From Ramlibacter sp. (lineage in GTDB: Bacteria > Pseudomonadota > Gammaproteobacteria > Burkholderiales > Burkholderiaceae_C): a DNA stretch of 64,000 nt. Numbering within the stretch: position 1 is the first letter of the stretch; each line of letters begins with the position of its first letter. Below are positions 48,069-56,611 of the stretch, in pieces. Below the pieces are notes generated by a model. That model had not been told where the DNA came from and did no database searches. It saw only the letters and a list, made by a program, of their open reading frames with translations. The position numbers and the translations under genes are program-made. The stretch spans positions 992,001-1,056,000 of the forward strand of contig JAHBZN010000002.1 of assembly GCA_019635415.1 (NCBI GenBank), in the 5' to 3' direction.

Positions 48069-48518
48069 ATGGAGAAAGCTCTCCCTCCAATACCGGCCAA
48101 GCGCTACTTCACCATCGGTGAGGTCAGTGACCTGTGCGGCGTCAAGCCGCACGTGCTGCGCTATTGGGAGCAGGAGTTCACGCAATTGCGTCCCATGAAG
48201 CGGCGAGGCAATCGCCGCTACTACCAGCACCATGAAGTGCTGATGATCCGGCGCATCCGCGACCTGTTGTACGACCAGGGCTTCACCATCAGCGGTGCGC
48301 GCAACAAGCTCCAGGAACTGGTGCAGTTCGAGCGCGACAAGCGCAAGGCGGGCGAAGTGATGCTCGATGGCGTCGAAGTCATTGAGGTCGAAGATTCCTC
48401 CTTTGATGATTTTGAAGACAGTCTGAGCGATGAGGAAGCGAGCGCGGCTTCGCAAAAACTCCTGCTCGTTCGCAGAGAACTTTTTGAAATCCGTGAATTG
48501 CTATCTGCTGCCTACTGA
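48069..48518 (+). CDS. MerR family transcriptional regulator
   Basis: This 149-residue protein has an N-terminal winged helix (RYFTIGEVSDLCGVKPHVLRYWEQEFTQLRPMKRRGNRRYY), a coiled-coil linker and an acidic C-tail (EVEDSSFDDFEDSLSDEE). It is the usual MerR-type gene downstream of ihfA in betaproteobacteria, function not established. No metal-binding cysteine cluster is present. An in-frame TTG at 48060 is an alternative start. The next gene is tRNA-Pro. Confidence 0.92.
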   Translation: MEKALPPIPAKRYFTIGEVSDLCGVKPHVLRYWEQEFTQLRPMKRRGNRRYYQHHEVLMIRRIRDLLYDQGFTISGARNKLQELVQFERDKRKAGEVMLDGVEVIEVEDSSFDDFEDSLSDEEASAASQKLLLVRRELFEIRELLSAAY

Positions 48519-48576
48519 AATTTGCGTCACCCAGTCCGGGAAGAGGTTGCGCGTCGGGCTATAATGCGAGGCTTGT

Positions 48577-48653
48577 CGGCGTGTAGCGCAGCCTGGTAGC
48601 GCACTTGCATGGGGTGCAAGGGGTCGAAGGTTCGAATCCTTTCACGCCGACCA
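48577..48653 (+). tRNA. tRNA-Pro (anticodon GGG)
   Basis: A 77-base tRNA folds with acceptor stem CGGCGTG/CACGCCG, anticodon stem CTTGC/GCAAG around loop ATGGGGT (anticodon GGG) and T arm GGGTCGAAGGTTCGAATCCT, ending in an encoded CCA. A TATAAT-like -10 box lies at 48560-48565. Its 3' half (48607-48653) is duplicated at 56612-56658, marking it as a prophage attachment site. Confidence 0.97.
48607..48653 (+). repeat. attachment-site direct repeat, left (within intact tRNA-Pro)
   Basis: These 47 bases from the anticodon loop to the CCA end of tRNA-Pro are identical to 56612-56658. Such tRNA 3' duplication is the usual trace of tyrosine-recombinase integration. The intact tRNA is on this side. 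Confidence 0.9.
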
Positions 48654-48668
48654 TTCTCTCCAATGAAA

Positions 48669-48704
48669 AAGGCCCTGGTTCACCGCCAGGGCCTTTTCTC
48701 TTTT
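48669..48704 (+). terminator. terminator after tRNA-Pro (probably element-derived)
   Basis: AAGGCCCTGG (48669-48678) pairs with CCAGGGCCTT (48686-48695), followed by TTCTCTTTT. Since it lies inside the element, it probably came with the phage and replaced the host terminator, which now lies right of the second repeat at 56669. Confidence 0.85.
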
Positions 48705-48761
48705 GCCAAATTACAACGGAGCCTGACAAATGTAGCCCTACCGCAGTGGCGTCTTGGTGGG

Positions 48762-49133
48762 CTATGCAGCCCTTCGGGCCTCCCGGTATTCCGGGTTGGT
48801 CAGGAACTCCTTGAACGTGATGTCGCCGAGCGCATCCGACACGTCAAGGAACTTGGCGTAGACGCGCTGCGGCTTCGTGAGGCGGATGGACCTGTGGCTT
48901 GCCATGGCGGCGGCTCGACCCGCCTCGGTGCATCGGTAGTAGTCGTATTCGGAACCTCCCCCGGCCTTGCGGTAGCGCTCGACGGCCCCGACCTTCTCCA
49001 GCTCGACGAACTCGGTGTCGCCTGGGTTCACGGCTGCGTAGTTCCGATGTGGCACCGGGACACGGGCGGTCGGCGTGTTGATGCCCAGCATATGGCGAAG
49101 GGTGTGGAGCTGATCGCTGGATAGGTCCATCAT
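48762..49133 (-). CDS. hypothetical phage protein
   Basis: This 123-residue protein (MMDLSSDQLHTLRHMLGINT...) has a structured helical look, with VNPGDTEFVELEKVGAVERYRKAGGGSEYDYYRCTEAGRAAA in the middle. Similar small proteins of unknown function occur in phages. GGGGAG precedes the start at 49133. Its ATG overlaps the stop of the integrase stub. The frame continues open to 50501, but that part is antisense to the tail gene and was not included. Confidence 0.75.
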   Translation of the reverse strand: MMDLSSDQLHTLRHMLGINTPTARVPVPHRNYAAVNPGDTEFVELEKVGAVERYRKAGGGSEYDYYRCTEAGRAAAMASHRSIRLTKPQRVYAKFLDVSDALGDITFKEFLTNPEYREARRAA

Positions 49134-49270
49134 CGGCTCCCCACAGCCGGCAGCGGCGCTGCCGGAATCTGTTTGCGACGATACACCCTCCGGGTGATCT
49201 TCACATCCTCGTGGCCGGCGAGCTGCTGGCCGGCCACGTCGCTCTCGGCGTCGCTGATGACATCGCTGGC
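49130..49270 (-). pseudogene. tyrosine recombinase (integrase), C-terminal stub
   Basis: The minus strand reads ...DVAGQQLAGHEDVKITRR and VYRRKQIPAAPLPAVGSR, stop. This is the typical end of a phage integrase: the GH of the R-H-x-x-R/GH set and the nucleophilic Tyr, encoded at 49181-49183. Everything upstream of about 49270 is replaced by tail-gene sequence, so the catalytic Arg and most of the protein are gone. The left boundary is an estimate. It is consistent with loss of excision ability. Confidence 0.65.
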
Positions 49271-50336
49271 GACCCCGCCGTCCGGCCAGCATGACATCGA
49301 CAGGCGGCGCATCTACCGCCTCTCGTACACCGGAACGCAGCAGTCGGAGCTTCAGCTCGTCGTTGAATTGCCCATCGGCACGACATCCTATGACGACTCG
49401 GTGGCGCAGATCGACCTCGAAACCTCCATCGCCACCGAGGGGTGGGATGCCGCGCCCGAGGGCCTGCTGGGCATCAAGTCGCTGGCGAACCAGATGATCG
49501 CCGGGTACAAGGACTTCGACGTTTACTTCTGCGTGCCAGGCGCACCCTATGCCTGGCCCGTGAAGGATTCCCAGGCCATTGACGCCGCAGTGGTGGGCAT
49601 TGGCGCCTTCGGCCAGAGCGTGGCCGTATTGACCAACGGCGTGCCATACGTCGGCTTCGGCGGGTCGCCGGAAGAGATCATCCTGACTCGCGCCGAGGTG
49701 CCAGACACATGCGCCGGCTGTGAGTCCAAGCGTGGAATTGTCAGCGTGCCTGGTGGCGTTTTCTACCCAACCAAGCACGGCATCGCCATGATTACGCCTT
49801 CGGGCGCGCAGAACCTGACCGAGAAGTACGTCGATAAAACTCAGTGGGCCAGCTACGCACCGAGCACGATGCTGGGCGCGGCGGCAGGCGGCAGGTACAT
49901 CGGGTTCTATGACAACGGCGCCGTGCAGCGCGGCCTGATACTCGACCCGGAAGTGAGCGGCCTGGTCGAGACCTCGATCCACGCCACGGCACAGCACATC
50001 AACAATGGGCGCCTGTACCTCGCCGTTGGTGGGAACCTCGTTGCATTCGGCGAGGGCGCCGCGCTGAGCTACACCTGGGAGAGCCGTGACTACGTGCTCC
50101 CTACGCCATCGAACATGAGCGTCGGCAAGGTGATTGCGGAGTCGTATCCAGTCACCATCAAGCTGTATGGCGACGGTGTGCTGCGGGCCACGCGCGTGGT
50201 CCAGAATGACCGAGAGTTCACTTTGCCGGCCGGCTACTCGGCGACCAAGCTCTCCATCAGGGCCGAGGGCACTGCAAAGATCAGACGCATCGCCGTAGCG
50301 GAAACGTCGGAAGAGTTGGCCGATGTCTCTTCCTGA
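49173..50336 (+). CDS. phage tail/virion protein, N-terminus missing
   Basis: From about 49280 the translation is a convincing structural protein (RRIYRLSYTGTQQSELQLVV..., then GQSVAVLTNGVPYVGFGGSPEEI and beta-rich sequence to the end). The first about 35 residues from the nominal ATG at 49173 are merely antisense to the integrase stub. The original N-terminal part was therefore removed by a deletion, and expression is doubtful. Similarity is to podovirus tail or adsorption-type proteins by general appearance; exact role is unknown. It overlaps the next gene by 14 bases. Confidence 0.65.
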   Translation: MRRYTLRVIFTSSWPASCWPATSLSASLMTSLATPPSGQHDIDRRRIYRLSYTGTQQSELQLVVELPIGTTSYDDSVAQIDLETSIATEGWDAAPEGLLGIKSLANQMIAGYKDFDVYFCVPGAPYAWPVKDSQAIDAAVVGIGAFGQSVAVLTNGVPYVGFGGSPEEIILTRAEVPDTCAGCESKRGIVSVPGGVFYPTKHGIAMITPSGAQNLTEKYVDKTQWASYAPSTMLGAAAGGRYIGFYDNGAVQRGLILDPEVSGLVETSIHATAQHINNGRLYLAVGGNLVAFGEGAALSYTWESRDYVLPTPSNMSVGKVIAESYPVTIKLYGDGVLRATRVVQNDREFTLPAGYSATKLSIRAEGTAKIRRIAVAETSEELADVSS

Positions 50337-52566
50337 TCCGTCCAAGTTCTCCGTTCGCGCTGTTCCGAGTGCGGCCGGACCCCTCAAGTCGTTCCTGGAC
50401 GACGTTAAGCGCGCACTCGCTTTTATTGGAGGCGAGGCCGCATCAACGTCGGCGCTCGCGCGTGCAGGGATCATTGGTGTTCGCCCTGACGGCTCCATCA
50501 CGGCTCCGGTAGCCGGTGAGGACGAGCGGATTGTTCCGCCGCAGCCGACCGATGTTGAGTGGAGCGCAGCGATCTCGAATGTGCTGGTGACCTACGCTGG
50601 CACACACTATATCGGCCATTCCCATGCCGAGGTTTTGCGCGGATCGACCAACGACTATTCTGCCGCTCAGGTCGTGGTGAGGAGCTATTCGGAGGTGGCC
50701 GCCGACCCCGTGGGGCCTGCCCGTGAAGCGTACTATTGGCTGAGGTTTGTGAGCCGATCCGGTATCGCTGGGGCGCCTGACACCCAGGCTGGGACGCTTC
50801 TCAGAACCGGAGAAGATGTTGCTGAGTTGCTGGAGGTTCTGGAGGGGTCGATCACTGAAAGCCAGCTCTACGCAGCGCTGGCCGCTCGAATCAGTCTGGT
50901 TGACGGCCCTGATTCGCTTGCTGGATCAGTGGCAGCAAGAATACTTGCTGAGGCAAATGCGCGGGGTGCAGCCATCACCAACGAAGCAAGTGTTCGGCAG
51001 GCTGCCGATGATTCGCTTGCAAGCGCTGTGGAGACGCTGACGGCGGCGACAGAAGGTGCATCTGCGGCAATTGAATCCGAGGCGACAGCCAGGGCGAGCG
51101 CTGATGCGGCAATCGCCACCGACGTTTCAACACTGGCCGCCCGCGTCACAACCAACGAGGACGACATCGAGAGCAACGTAGCGGCGATCTCGTCCGAGGC
51201 GACAGCCAGGGCGAGCGCTGATGCGGCAATTTCGTCCACCGTCACCACGCTCTCGGCAACAGTTGACGGAAACACGGCTGCCATCTCCACCGAGGCGACG
51301 GCCAGGGCAGACGAAACTGGACACCTCGGAGCCCAGGTGACGGTGCGCCTGGATGTTGGCGGCATTGTTGGCGGGTATGGTGTTGCCGGAACAAGCGGCG
51401 GAACTGCCGGGCCAACAATTGATTTCGGTATTCGTTCCAACAAGTTTTACATCATGCCGCCAGCAGGCGTGAGCAATGTTGGAGCTGCCGCATTTGTTCA
51501 TCAAGCAACACCTACTACGGTTGGTGGCGTGGCAGTTCCGGCAGGAACATACCTGTCTGACGCCTTCATCATGAATGGCACTATCGCAAATGCCAAGATC
51601 GCGAACCTGGCGGTTGATGACGCCAAGATCGCGAACCTTTCGGTGAACAAGCTCACGGCCGGCGCGGTCAATGTCGGCGACTACATCCAGAGCAGCAACT
51701 ACGTTGCCAGTGCGGCGGGCTGGAGAATCCACGGGGATGGAACGGCCGAGTTTGCCGCCAGCCACATCAGAGGTCAGCTCACTGCTAGCCAGATTGACAC
51801 TCGAAATCTTGAAATCAAGGATGGTGCTGGTAACGTCATTTTCTCATCCGGCCACTTGCTGTCGTCGCTCTACATCACGCCTTCGGCCGACTGGCTCAAC
51901 AGCGGCATAACGCTCACGGGTGGGTCTGGAACGATTCAACTCAACGGTGCTGGCGGTGGATCGTTGGGCAACATTGTCATGGCCGGCAACCCGATTACCA
52001 GCGCCAACATCAGCACGTATATGGCGGCGGCGGCCATCGGCGATGCCTACATCGGAAACCTGAATGCCGCGAAGATCACGGCCGGGAAAATTCAGACCTA
52101 TCAACTTGAGGTCCAAGCCGCCTCCGTCGTCGGCGGCGCAACCCAGATCGCAGACACATTATCTCCAGCATCGACATTCACAGGGGGCTACATCTATGGG
52201 TCCGTTGCGAAAACTCTCACCACCACCGGCACGCCACTTTCTATTGATGTCGCCGTCAATCTCAGCGCTGATGGGGGGAACACCTCCATCACACACTTCT
52301 ACGTAGTTTCGTATCTGGTGATTGATGGCGTGCAAGATAGCTCTGTGTTTGCCGAACAATACATGCCAGCCTATGGTTCGACGACGAAATCTGGCCGACT
52401 CACGTTCCCCATCGTGAATCACCGCACACTGTCTGCCGCGTCGCACACCTACAGCATCAACACATTCTTCGAGCCTCGTGACGCCTCGAACTCGCAGGTT
52501 GCCATCGGCAGCTCGGCTTCTTTGGTCCAGTACGTCCACATCAAGATCACAGAAAACAAAGTCTGA
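50323..52566 (+). CDS. phage tail fibre / J-like host-specificity protein
   Basis: This 747-residue protein has an alpha/beta N-terminal part. A long Ala-rich heptad-like region at about residues 190-330 repeats SEATARASADAAI units (likely trimeric coiled coil). A DUF1983-type region of lambda tip protein J follows (FGIRSNKFYIMPPAGVSNVG...; NGTIANAKIANLAVDDAKIANLSVNKLTAG), then a beta-rich C-terminus. It probably contributed to host recognition. The reading frame is intact. Confidence 0.82.
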   Translation: MSLPDPSKFSVRAVPSAAGPLKSFLDDVKRALAFIGGEAASTSALARAGIIGVRPDGSITAPVAGEDERIVPPQPTDVEWSAAISNVLVTYAGTHYIGHSHAEVLRGSTNDYSAAQVVVRSYSEVAADPVGPAREAYYWLRFVSRSGIAGAPDTQAGTLLRTGEDVAELLEVLEGSITESQLYAALAARISLVDGPDSLAGSVAARILAEANARGAAITNEASVRQAADDSLASAVETLTAATEGASAAIESEATARASADAAIATDVSTLAARVTTNEDDIESNVAAISSEATARASADAAISSTVTTLSATVDGNTAAISTEATARADETGHLGAQVTVRLDVGGIVGGYGVAGTSGGTAGPTIDFGIRSNKFYIMPPAGVSNVGAAAFVHQATPTTVGGVAVPAGTYLSDAFIMNGTIANAKIANLAVDDAKIANLSVNKLTAGAVNVGDYIQSSNYVASAAGWRIHGDGTAEFAASHIRGQLTASQIDTRNLEIKDGAGNVIFSSGHLLSSLYITPSADWLNSGITLTGGSGTIQLNGAGGGSLGNIVMAGNPITSANISTYMAAAAIGDAYIGNLNAAKITAGKIQTYQLEVQAASVVGGATQIADTLSPASTFTGGYIYGSVAKTLTTTGTPLSIDVAVNLSADGGNTSITHFYVVSYLVIDGVQDSSVFAEQYMPAYGSTTKSGRLTFPIVNHRTLSAASHTYSINTFFEPRDASNSQVAIGSSASLVQYVHIKITENKV

Positions 52567-52610
52567 GAAAAACGTCTACCCGACGTTGCCATCGCCGGTA
52601 ATATCAGGAA

Positions 52611-52628
52611 ATCCTACCGATGTGACAT
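52611..52628 (+). repeat. 18-bp phage motif, copy 1 (inverted partner at 56443-56460)
   Basis: ATCCTACCGATGTGACAT lies just before the gene at 52627 and is repeated exactly, in inverse orientation, at 56443-56460. A third partial copy, ATCCTACCGAT, occurs at 56535-56545. Position before genes and at the element's end suggests regulatory sites of the phage. Confidence 0.7.
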
Positions 52629-53133
52629 GCTGGCTACAGATTCATTCCAATCGCCCGAGGAGGCTTTTTCCTTTGTCCTCAAGGGGCATCGGGATGCGAT
52701 TGCGTTCTGTTTCGTGTTGTGCGGCGTTCTCCATCTGTGGGACGACCTGGATGATCGTGACAAGCCAATTGCTCGCGAGGACATCAATCAGGCGATGTAT
52801 GCCGCGCTGGTCGTCTTGCCGCGCAACGCTTTCTACCAGGCGAACTTTGCCGAGCTGAACGCGCTCGTGGACTCGGCCATCATGAACTGGCACGCAGCCA
52901 ACGCCTTCGAGCGCGAGGGCAGCGATGAGGACAAGCGCATCAGCTTCATCATCCGCTCAGCCTATTGCAACGTGATCCTGACTGCCGCCAGGATTGTCGG
53001 TGGCTACGAATGGGCGCGATCCGTGGCGCCGGCCCTGCGCCGCTTCTGGCACAAGGAGGGCTTTGACGGCTACCTTGCCAACCTGAGCAAGCAGCTCAGC
53101 GACGAAAAGGAGTTGGGTCATGTGTTGCAGTGA
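52627..53133 (+). CDS. hypothetical phage protein
   Basis: This 168-residue all-helical protein (AFCFVLCGVLHLWDDLDDRDKPI near residue 27, then LVVLPRNAFYQANFAELNALVDSAIMNWHAANAFERE) is a kind found in podovirus structural modules; function unknown. Its end overlaps the next gene by 14 bases, so the module is compact and co-linear. Confidence 0.8.
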   Translation: MLATDSFQSPEEAFSFVLKGHRDAIAFCFVLCGVLHLWDDLDDRDKPIAREDINQAMYAALVVLPRNAFYQANFAELNALVDSAIMNWHAANAFEREGSDEDKRISFIIRSAYCNVILTAARIVGGYEWARSVAPALRRFWHKEGFDGYLANLSKQLSDEKELGHVLQ

Positions 53134-53905
53134 TGCTCCCGATAGCACCGGGCAGGTTCGCCAGGCCGAGGCCAGCGAACGCCTTGGAAATCGCCAGCTC
53201 GATCTGGCAGAGCAGCAGTACGCCGACCAGTCTGATCTCCAGCGCGAGTTCCTTGACCTGACGAGGGCCAACTCGGAGTCTGATGCCGAGCTGAAGGACA
53301 TTCAGACCGAGCTGACGCTGGAGCAGGCTCAGAGGCGACGCGACATTTTCGACCCATTGGAGGCAAGCCTCGTCTATGAGGCTGAGAACTTCGACTCTCC
53401 AGATCGCATGGCGAGCGAGATGGGCAAGGCTGATGCGGCTGTAGTCCAAGCCTACGACAAGGCTTCTCGTGGTGCAGCCAGGGACAGTCTGCGCATGGGC
53501 ATCAACCCGAATTCTGGCAAGGCGATGGCGCTGAAACAGAACGCCGCACTCGAAACCGCCAAGGCAGCGGCCAGCGCTTCAACAGCGGCAGGCGAGCGCG
53601 TCAAGGCCAAGGGCTTTGGCATGCGGATGGACGCTGCCGGCCTGGGTCGCAACCTTGTGTCGAACCAGACCGCAGCGGCTGACAGCGCGGTCAGGGCGGG
53701 GCAATCCAGCGTGCAGGGGTTCCAGGCCGGTGTAGACCAGGGGAACCGCAACTTCGATTCCGTGACGCGCGGCTTTGGCTCTGCCGGCAATGCGTTCTCT
53801 GCGGCCGGCAACATCTACGGCAACATCGCCCAACAGGAGGCCGCATCCAGTGCTGCTGACTCGCAGGGCATCGGCTCCGTTGTGGGCATCGGGCTCATGC
53901 TATGA
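53120..53905 (+). CDS. internal virion protein-like phage protein
   Basis: This 261-residue protein has a long charged helical N-terminal half (QADASERLGNRQLDLAEQQ-type) and a Gly/Ala/Ser-rich second half ending in VVGIGLML. The composition resembles T7 gp14-like internal core proteins that enter the host envelope during DNA ejection. It overlaps both neighbours, which fits a virion-module operon. No enzymatic motif is seen. Confidence 0.7.
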   Translation: MCCSDAPDSTGQVRQAEASERLGNRQLDLAEQQYADQSDLQREFLDLTRANSESDAELKDIQTELTLEQAQRRRDIFDPLEASLVYEAENFDSPDRMASEMGKADAAVVQAYDKASRGAARDSLRMGINPNSGKAMALKQNAALETAKAAASASTAAGERVKAKGFGMRMDAAGLGRNLVSNQTAAADSAVRAGQSSVQGFQAGVDQGNRNFDSVTRGFGSAGNAFSAAGNIYGNIAQQEAASSAADSQGIGSVVGIGLML

Positions 53906-54207
53906 CGGACCTGTTTTCTCGCCACAAAAAGGTGGCATTCCAGTTTTCCGGTGGGCGCGATAGCACGGCCGCGCTTTACCTGATGCGCCCGCATTGGGGC
54001 CAGATGACCGTGTACCACCTGGATGCCGGCGACCAGTTCCCGGAGACGCGCAAAGTGGTGGATGCCGTCGAGCGCGACGTGCCCATCGTCAGGCTCTATT
54101 CGGAAGTGTCGGAGCTGCGCAGCAGGCACGGCTTACCGAGGAGACCTACGAGCGCAACAAGTTCGCCTACATCCACCGCAGCTACAAGAAGTACGAGGCC
54201 GAGCTGA
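53902..54207 (+). pseudogene. PAPS-reductase-like (PP-loop) protein, truncated
   Basis: The first about 72 residues are a clear phosphoadenosine-phosphosulfate-reductase-like start (KVAFQFSGGRDSTAALYLM with the PP-loop SGGRDST, then YHLDAGDQFPETRKVVD). After about 54120 the sequence turns into unrelated Ser/Arg/Thr-rich residues because another gene was joined by deletion. Such enzymes in phages usually belong to nucleotide- or DNA-modification modules. The start overlaps the previous stop (ATGA). Confidence 0.7.
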
Positions 54208-56291
54208 CTGGCGGCCAGGCCGCTGCGCGCCAGCGCGCCACCCGCCTCAAGGGCGATCAGTTCAAGGGCCGTGGCATGGAGCTGGAGGTTGACCTGGACC
54301 GCGTGCGCGGCGATCTGCCAGAGAACCTGAAGGGCGTGAAGGTCGAGATGTTCGAGCGGCGCGACGCCAGCGGTAAGCTGCTGCGCCGTGAGTTTGCCGT
54401 GGAAGGCGGCAAAGCGCCGGAGGGCTACAAGTCTGCCGGCACCTGGGAAATCCGCGACGCCACCAAGAAGGGCGAGATCAAGGTTTGGCGTGACTTCACC
54501 CTGGACGAGCGCCAGCGCATGGGCGAGATCGAGGACGCCCGCTACGGCTTCGCCCGCACGATGATGCAGGGCGTGCGCGACGTGGAGACGGCGCGCTTCC
54601 TGGGTTGGACCGCGCGCAAGTACGCCAAGGCCAAGAAGGACGGCCTGGACGTGGTGGACATCAAGCCGCTGGCCCAGCTCCTGGGCAGCCAGACCTTTAC
54701 CCAGGACGAGTGGGTGAAGGTGCCTGACGCCCATATCGCCGGAACCAGCATTCCGCGCTACGGCGCGCTGGCTGGGAAGTACATCCCAGGCATCATGTGG
54801 AATGACCTGTCCGGCGTGATGGAGCTGCGCGACGGCGTGTGGGACAAGATGTTGTCGGCCTGGAAAGTGAGCAAGACGGCGCTGAGCCCTGCGGTTCACG
54901 TCAACAACGTGATGAGCAACTTCATCATGGCCGACCTAGCGGACGTGGGCGTGAATGACATCAGGAAGGCCCTGGAGACGCTTGTTTTGTCGAAGGGTGG
55001 CGACGCCAAGGCCAAAGCGCTGATCGAGCGCTACGAGGATTCTGGGGCCGAATCCGGGTCATTTGCGGCCAACGAGATCAAGACCGGAACCATCGAGCCA
55101 CTGCTCAAGCAGATCGCCGATAACGAGCCCGAGGCCGTACAGCGCGCCAGCCTCGCCAACGTGGTGAGCCTGGTGGCCCACGGCAGCTTCAAGGAAGCCG
55201 GCGTGGCCGCCACCAAGACGCTGCCTGGCCGGATGGTGGGCGGGACCATGGAGGCCATGGTCAAGGCGTACCAGGCCGAGGATGCCGTTTTCCGGCTGGC
55301 GAAGTTCATGAACGAGATCGAGGCCGGCAAGACGGACCTTCAGGCCGGCAAGGCGGCGCGCGAGGCGTTCCTGAACTACGACATCAACGCCCCGTGGGTG
55401 CGCGCCGCGCGCCGCACGGCGTTGCCATTCATCAGCTTCACCTACCGCGCCGTGCCGCTGATGCTCAAGTCCCTGGCTACCAAGCCCTGGAAGTTCGCCA
55501 AGTACGCCGCGCTGGGTCAAGCCCTGAGCATGCTGGCCTACGCCATGCTCGGCTCTGGCGGCGACGAGGACAAGGAGCGCCGGCTCATGCCGGACGAGTT
55601 GCAGGGCACCATGCTGGGCTTGCCCAAGATGATGCGGATGCCGTGGAACGACAGCGACAACGATCCCATGTGGCTGGACGTGCGCCGCTGGCTGCCGGCC
55701 GGCGACGTGGCCGAGTTGAACAACAGCAAGTCCGCGATCCCGCTGCCGCAGTGGATGAGTATCGGCGGCCCGCTGAGCCTGCTGATCGACTTCTACAGCA
55801 ACACGAACTTCCGTGGCGACAAGGTGGTCCAAGCGACCGACACCCCCGGCGAGACCATCGCCAAGGTGTCGGACATGATCCTGAAGTTCGCGCTGCCGAA
55901 CCTCCCGGCGCCTGGCCTGGGGTGGCTGCTGCGCCAGGTTGGCGCCCCGGTGGATACCGGCGTGCTGGACCCTTACTCGTGGGTCGCCATGGAGCGGGGC
56001 ATGAGCGGCGCCAAGACCAAGACCGGCAAGGATGTGTCGGCCGCCACCGCAGCAGCGAACGCCGTGGGGGTGAAGCTCCAGTCGCGCAGGATCAGCGAGG
56101 AGCTGATGAACCTGAATGGCAGGGCCAATGCCGAGGAGCGCGAGATCAAGACCGACATCACGCGGATCGCGAACATGGGCGCCCGTGGCGAAATCAGCAA
56201 GGAGGAGACCGCGCGTCGGATTCAGCGCGAGGTCGAGAAGCTGAAGGAGCTGGGGAAGAAGACCCGCGAGAAGGTTGGCGGCGGGAGGTAG
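53994..56291 (+). CDS. large phage virion protein, C-terminal part
   Basis: From about 54120 to the stop, roughly 720 residues form a coherent protein (LTEETYERNKFAYIHRSYKKYE..., ALSPAVHVNNVMSNFIMADL, AARRTALPFISFTYRAVPLMLKSLA, LPNLPAPGLGWLLRQVGAPVDTG). This is typical of the end of large polyvalent-type virion proteins (LPD38-like) of podoviruses. The first about 42 codons from 53994 are out-of-frame PAPS-reductase sequence. The N-terminal bulk of the protein was lost in a deletion, so the nominal start is artificial. Confidence 0.72.
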   Translation: MGPDDRVPPGCRRPVPGDAQSGGCRRARRAHRQALFGSVGAAQQARLTEETYERNKFAYIHRSYKKYEAELTGGQAAARQRATRLKGDQFKGRGMELEVDLDRVRGDLPENLKGVKVEMFERRDASGKLLRREFAVEGGKAPEGYKSAGTWEIRDATKKGEIKVWRDFTLDERQRMGEIEDARYGFARTMMQGVRDVETARFLGWTARKYAKAKKDGLDVVDIKPLAQLLGSQTFTQDEWVKVPDAHIAGTSIPRYGALAGKYIPGIMWNDLSGVMELRDGVWDKMLSAWKVSKTALSPAVHVNNVMSNFIMADLADVGVNDIRKALETLVLSKGGDAKAKALIERYEDSGAESGSFAANEIKTGTIEPLLKQIADNEPEAVQRASLANVVSLVAHGSFKEAGVAATKTLPGRMVGGTMEAMVKAYQAEDAVFRLAKFMNEIEAGKTDLQAGKAAREAFLNYDINAPWVRAARRTALPFISFTYRAVPLMLKSLATKPWKFAKYAALGQALSMLAYAMLGSGGDEDKERRLMPDELQGTMLGLPKMMRMPWNDSDNDPMWLDVRRWLPAGDVAELNNSKSAIPLPQWMSIGGPLSLLIDFYSNTNFRGDKVVQATDTPGETIAKVSDMILKFALPNLPAPGLGWLLRQVGAPVDTGVLDPYSWVAMERGMSGAKTKTGKDVSAATAAANAVGVKLQSRRISEELMNLNGRANAEEREIKTDITRIANMGARGEISKEETARRIQREVEKLKELGKKTREKVGGGR

Positions 56292-56611
56292 GCGGGGTAT
56301 TCTCCCGCTGCACCAGCTTCCCGCCAGCTCTTCATCGACACCATCACAAATTGACAGGGCTCCTCGTGGGGCTCGATGCTATGCAAAGATCGCGGGGAGG
56401 ATTTTCCTGCTCGTCATCCGCGATCAAATGAACCTTAATTTTATGTCACATCGGTAGGATGTCAAGCCAGATCGCCCACTGATTTCCTGACAAACAGCTT
56501 GGCGCCACAGTGACTGCGCTGCACAGTTTCGCCGATCCTACCGATACGGTTTGTCAGGTCGTTTGCTAGAATACCCAGCAAATTCAGCTACTTGCAGTTG
56601 AACACCTACAG
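56292..56611. other. 320-base non-coding end of the prophage remnant
   Basis: No gene is visible. The region holds the inverted partner of the 18-bp motif (56443-56460) and a partial third copy (56535-56545). It also has a ten-base inverted repeat CCTGACAAAC/GTTTGTCAGG (56486-56495 and 56549-56558). The composition is less GC-rich than the host flanks. It ends at the right attachment repeat. Confidence 0.6.
56443..56460 (-). repeat. 18-bp phage motif, copy 2
   Basis: Exact reverse complement of 52611-52628. The two copies flank the internal-virion gene block, 3.8 kb apart. Confidence 0.7.

Noticed and set aside
49134..50501. Upstream extension of the minus-strand gene ending at 48762 (total 579 codons)
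   Set aside because: The real protein starts at 49133 with a good ribosome-binding site. The extension is antisense to the tail genes and has shadow-like composition.
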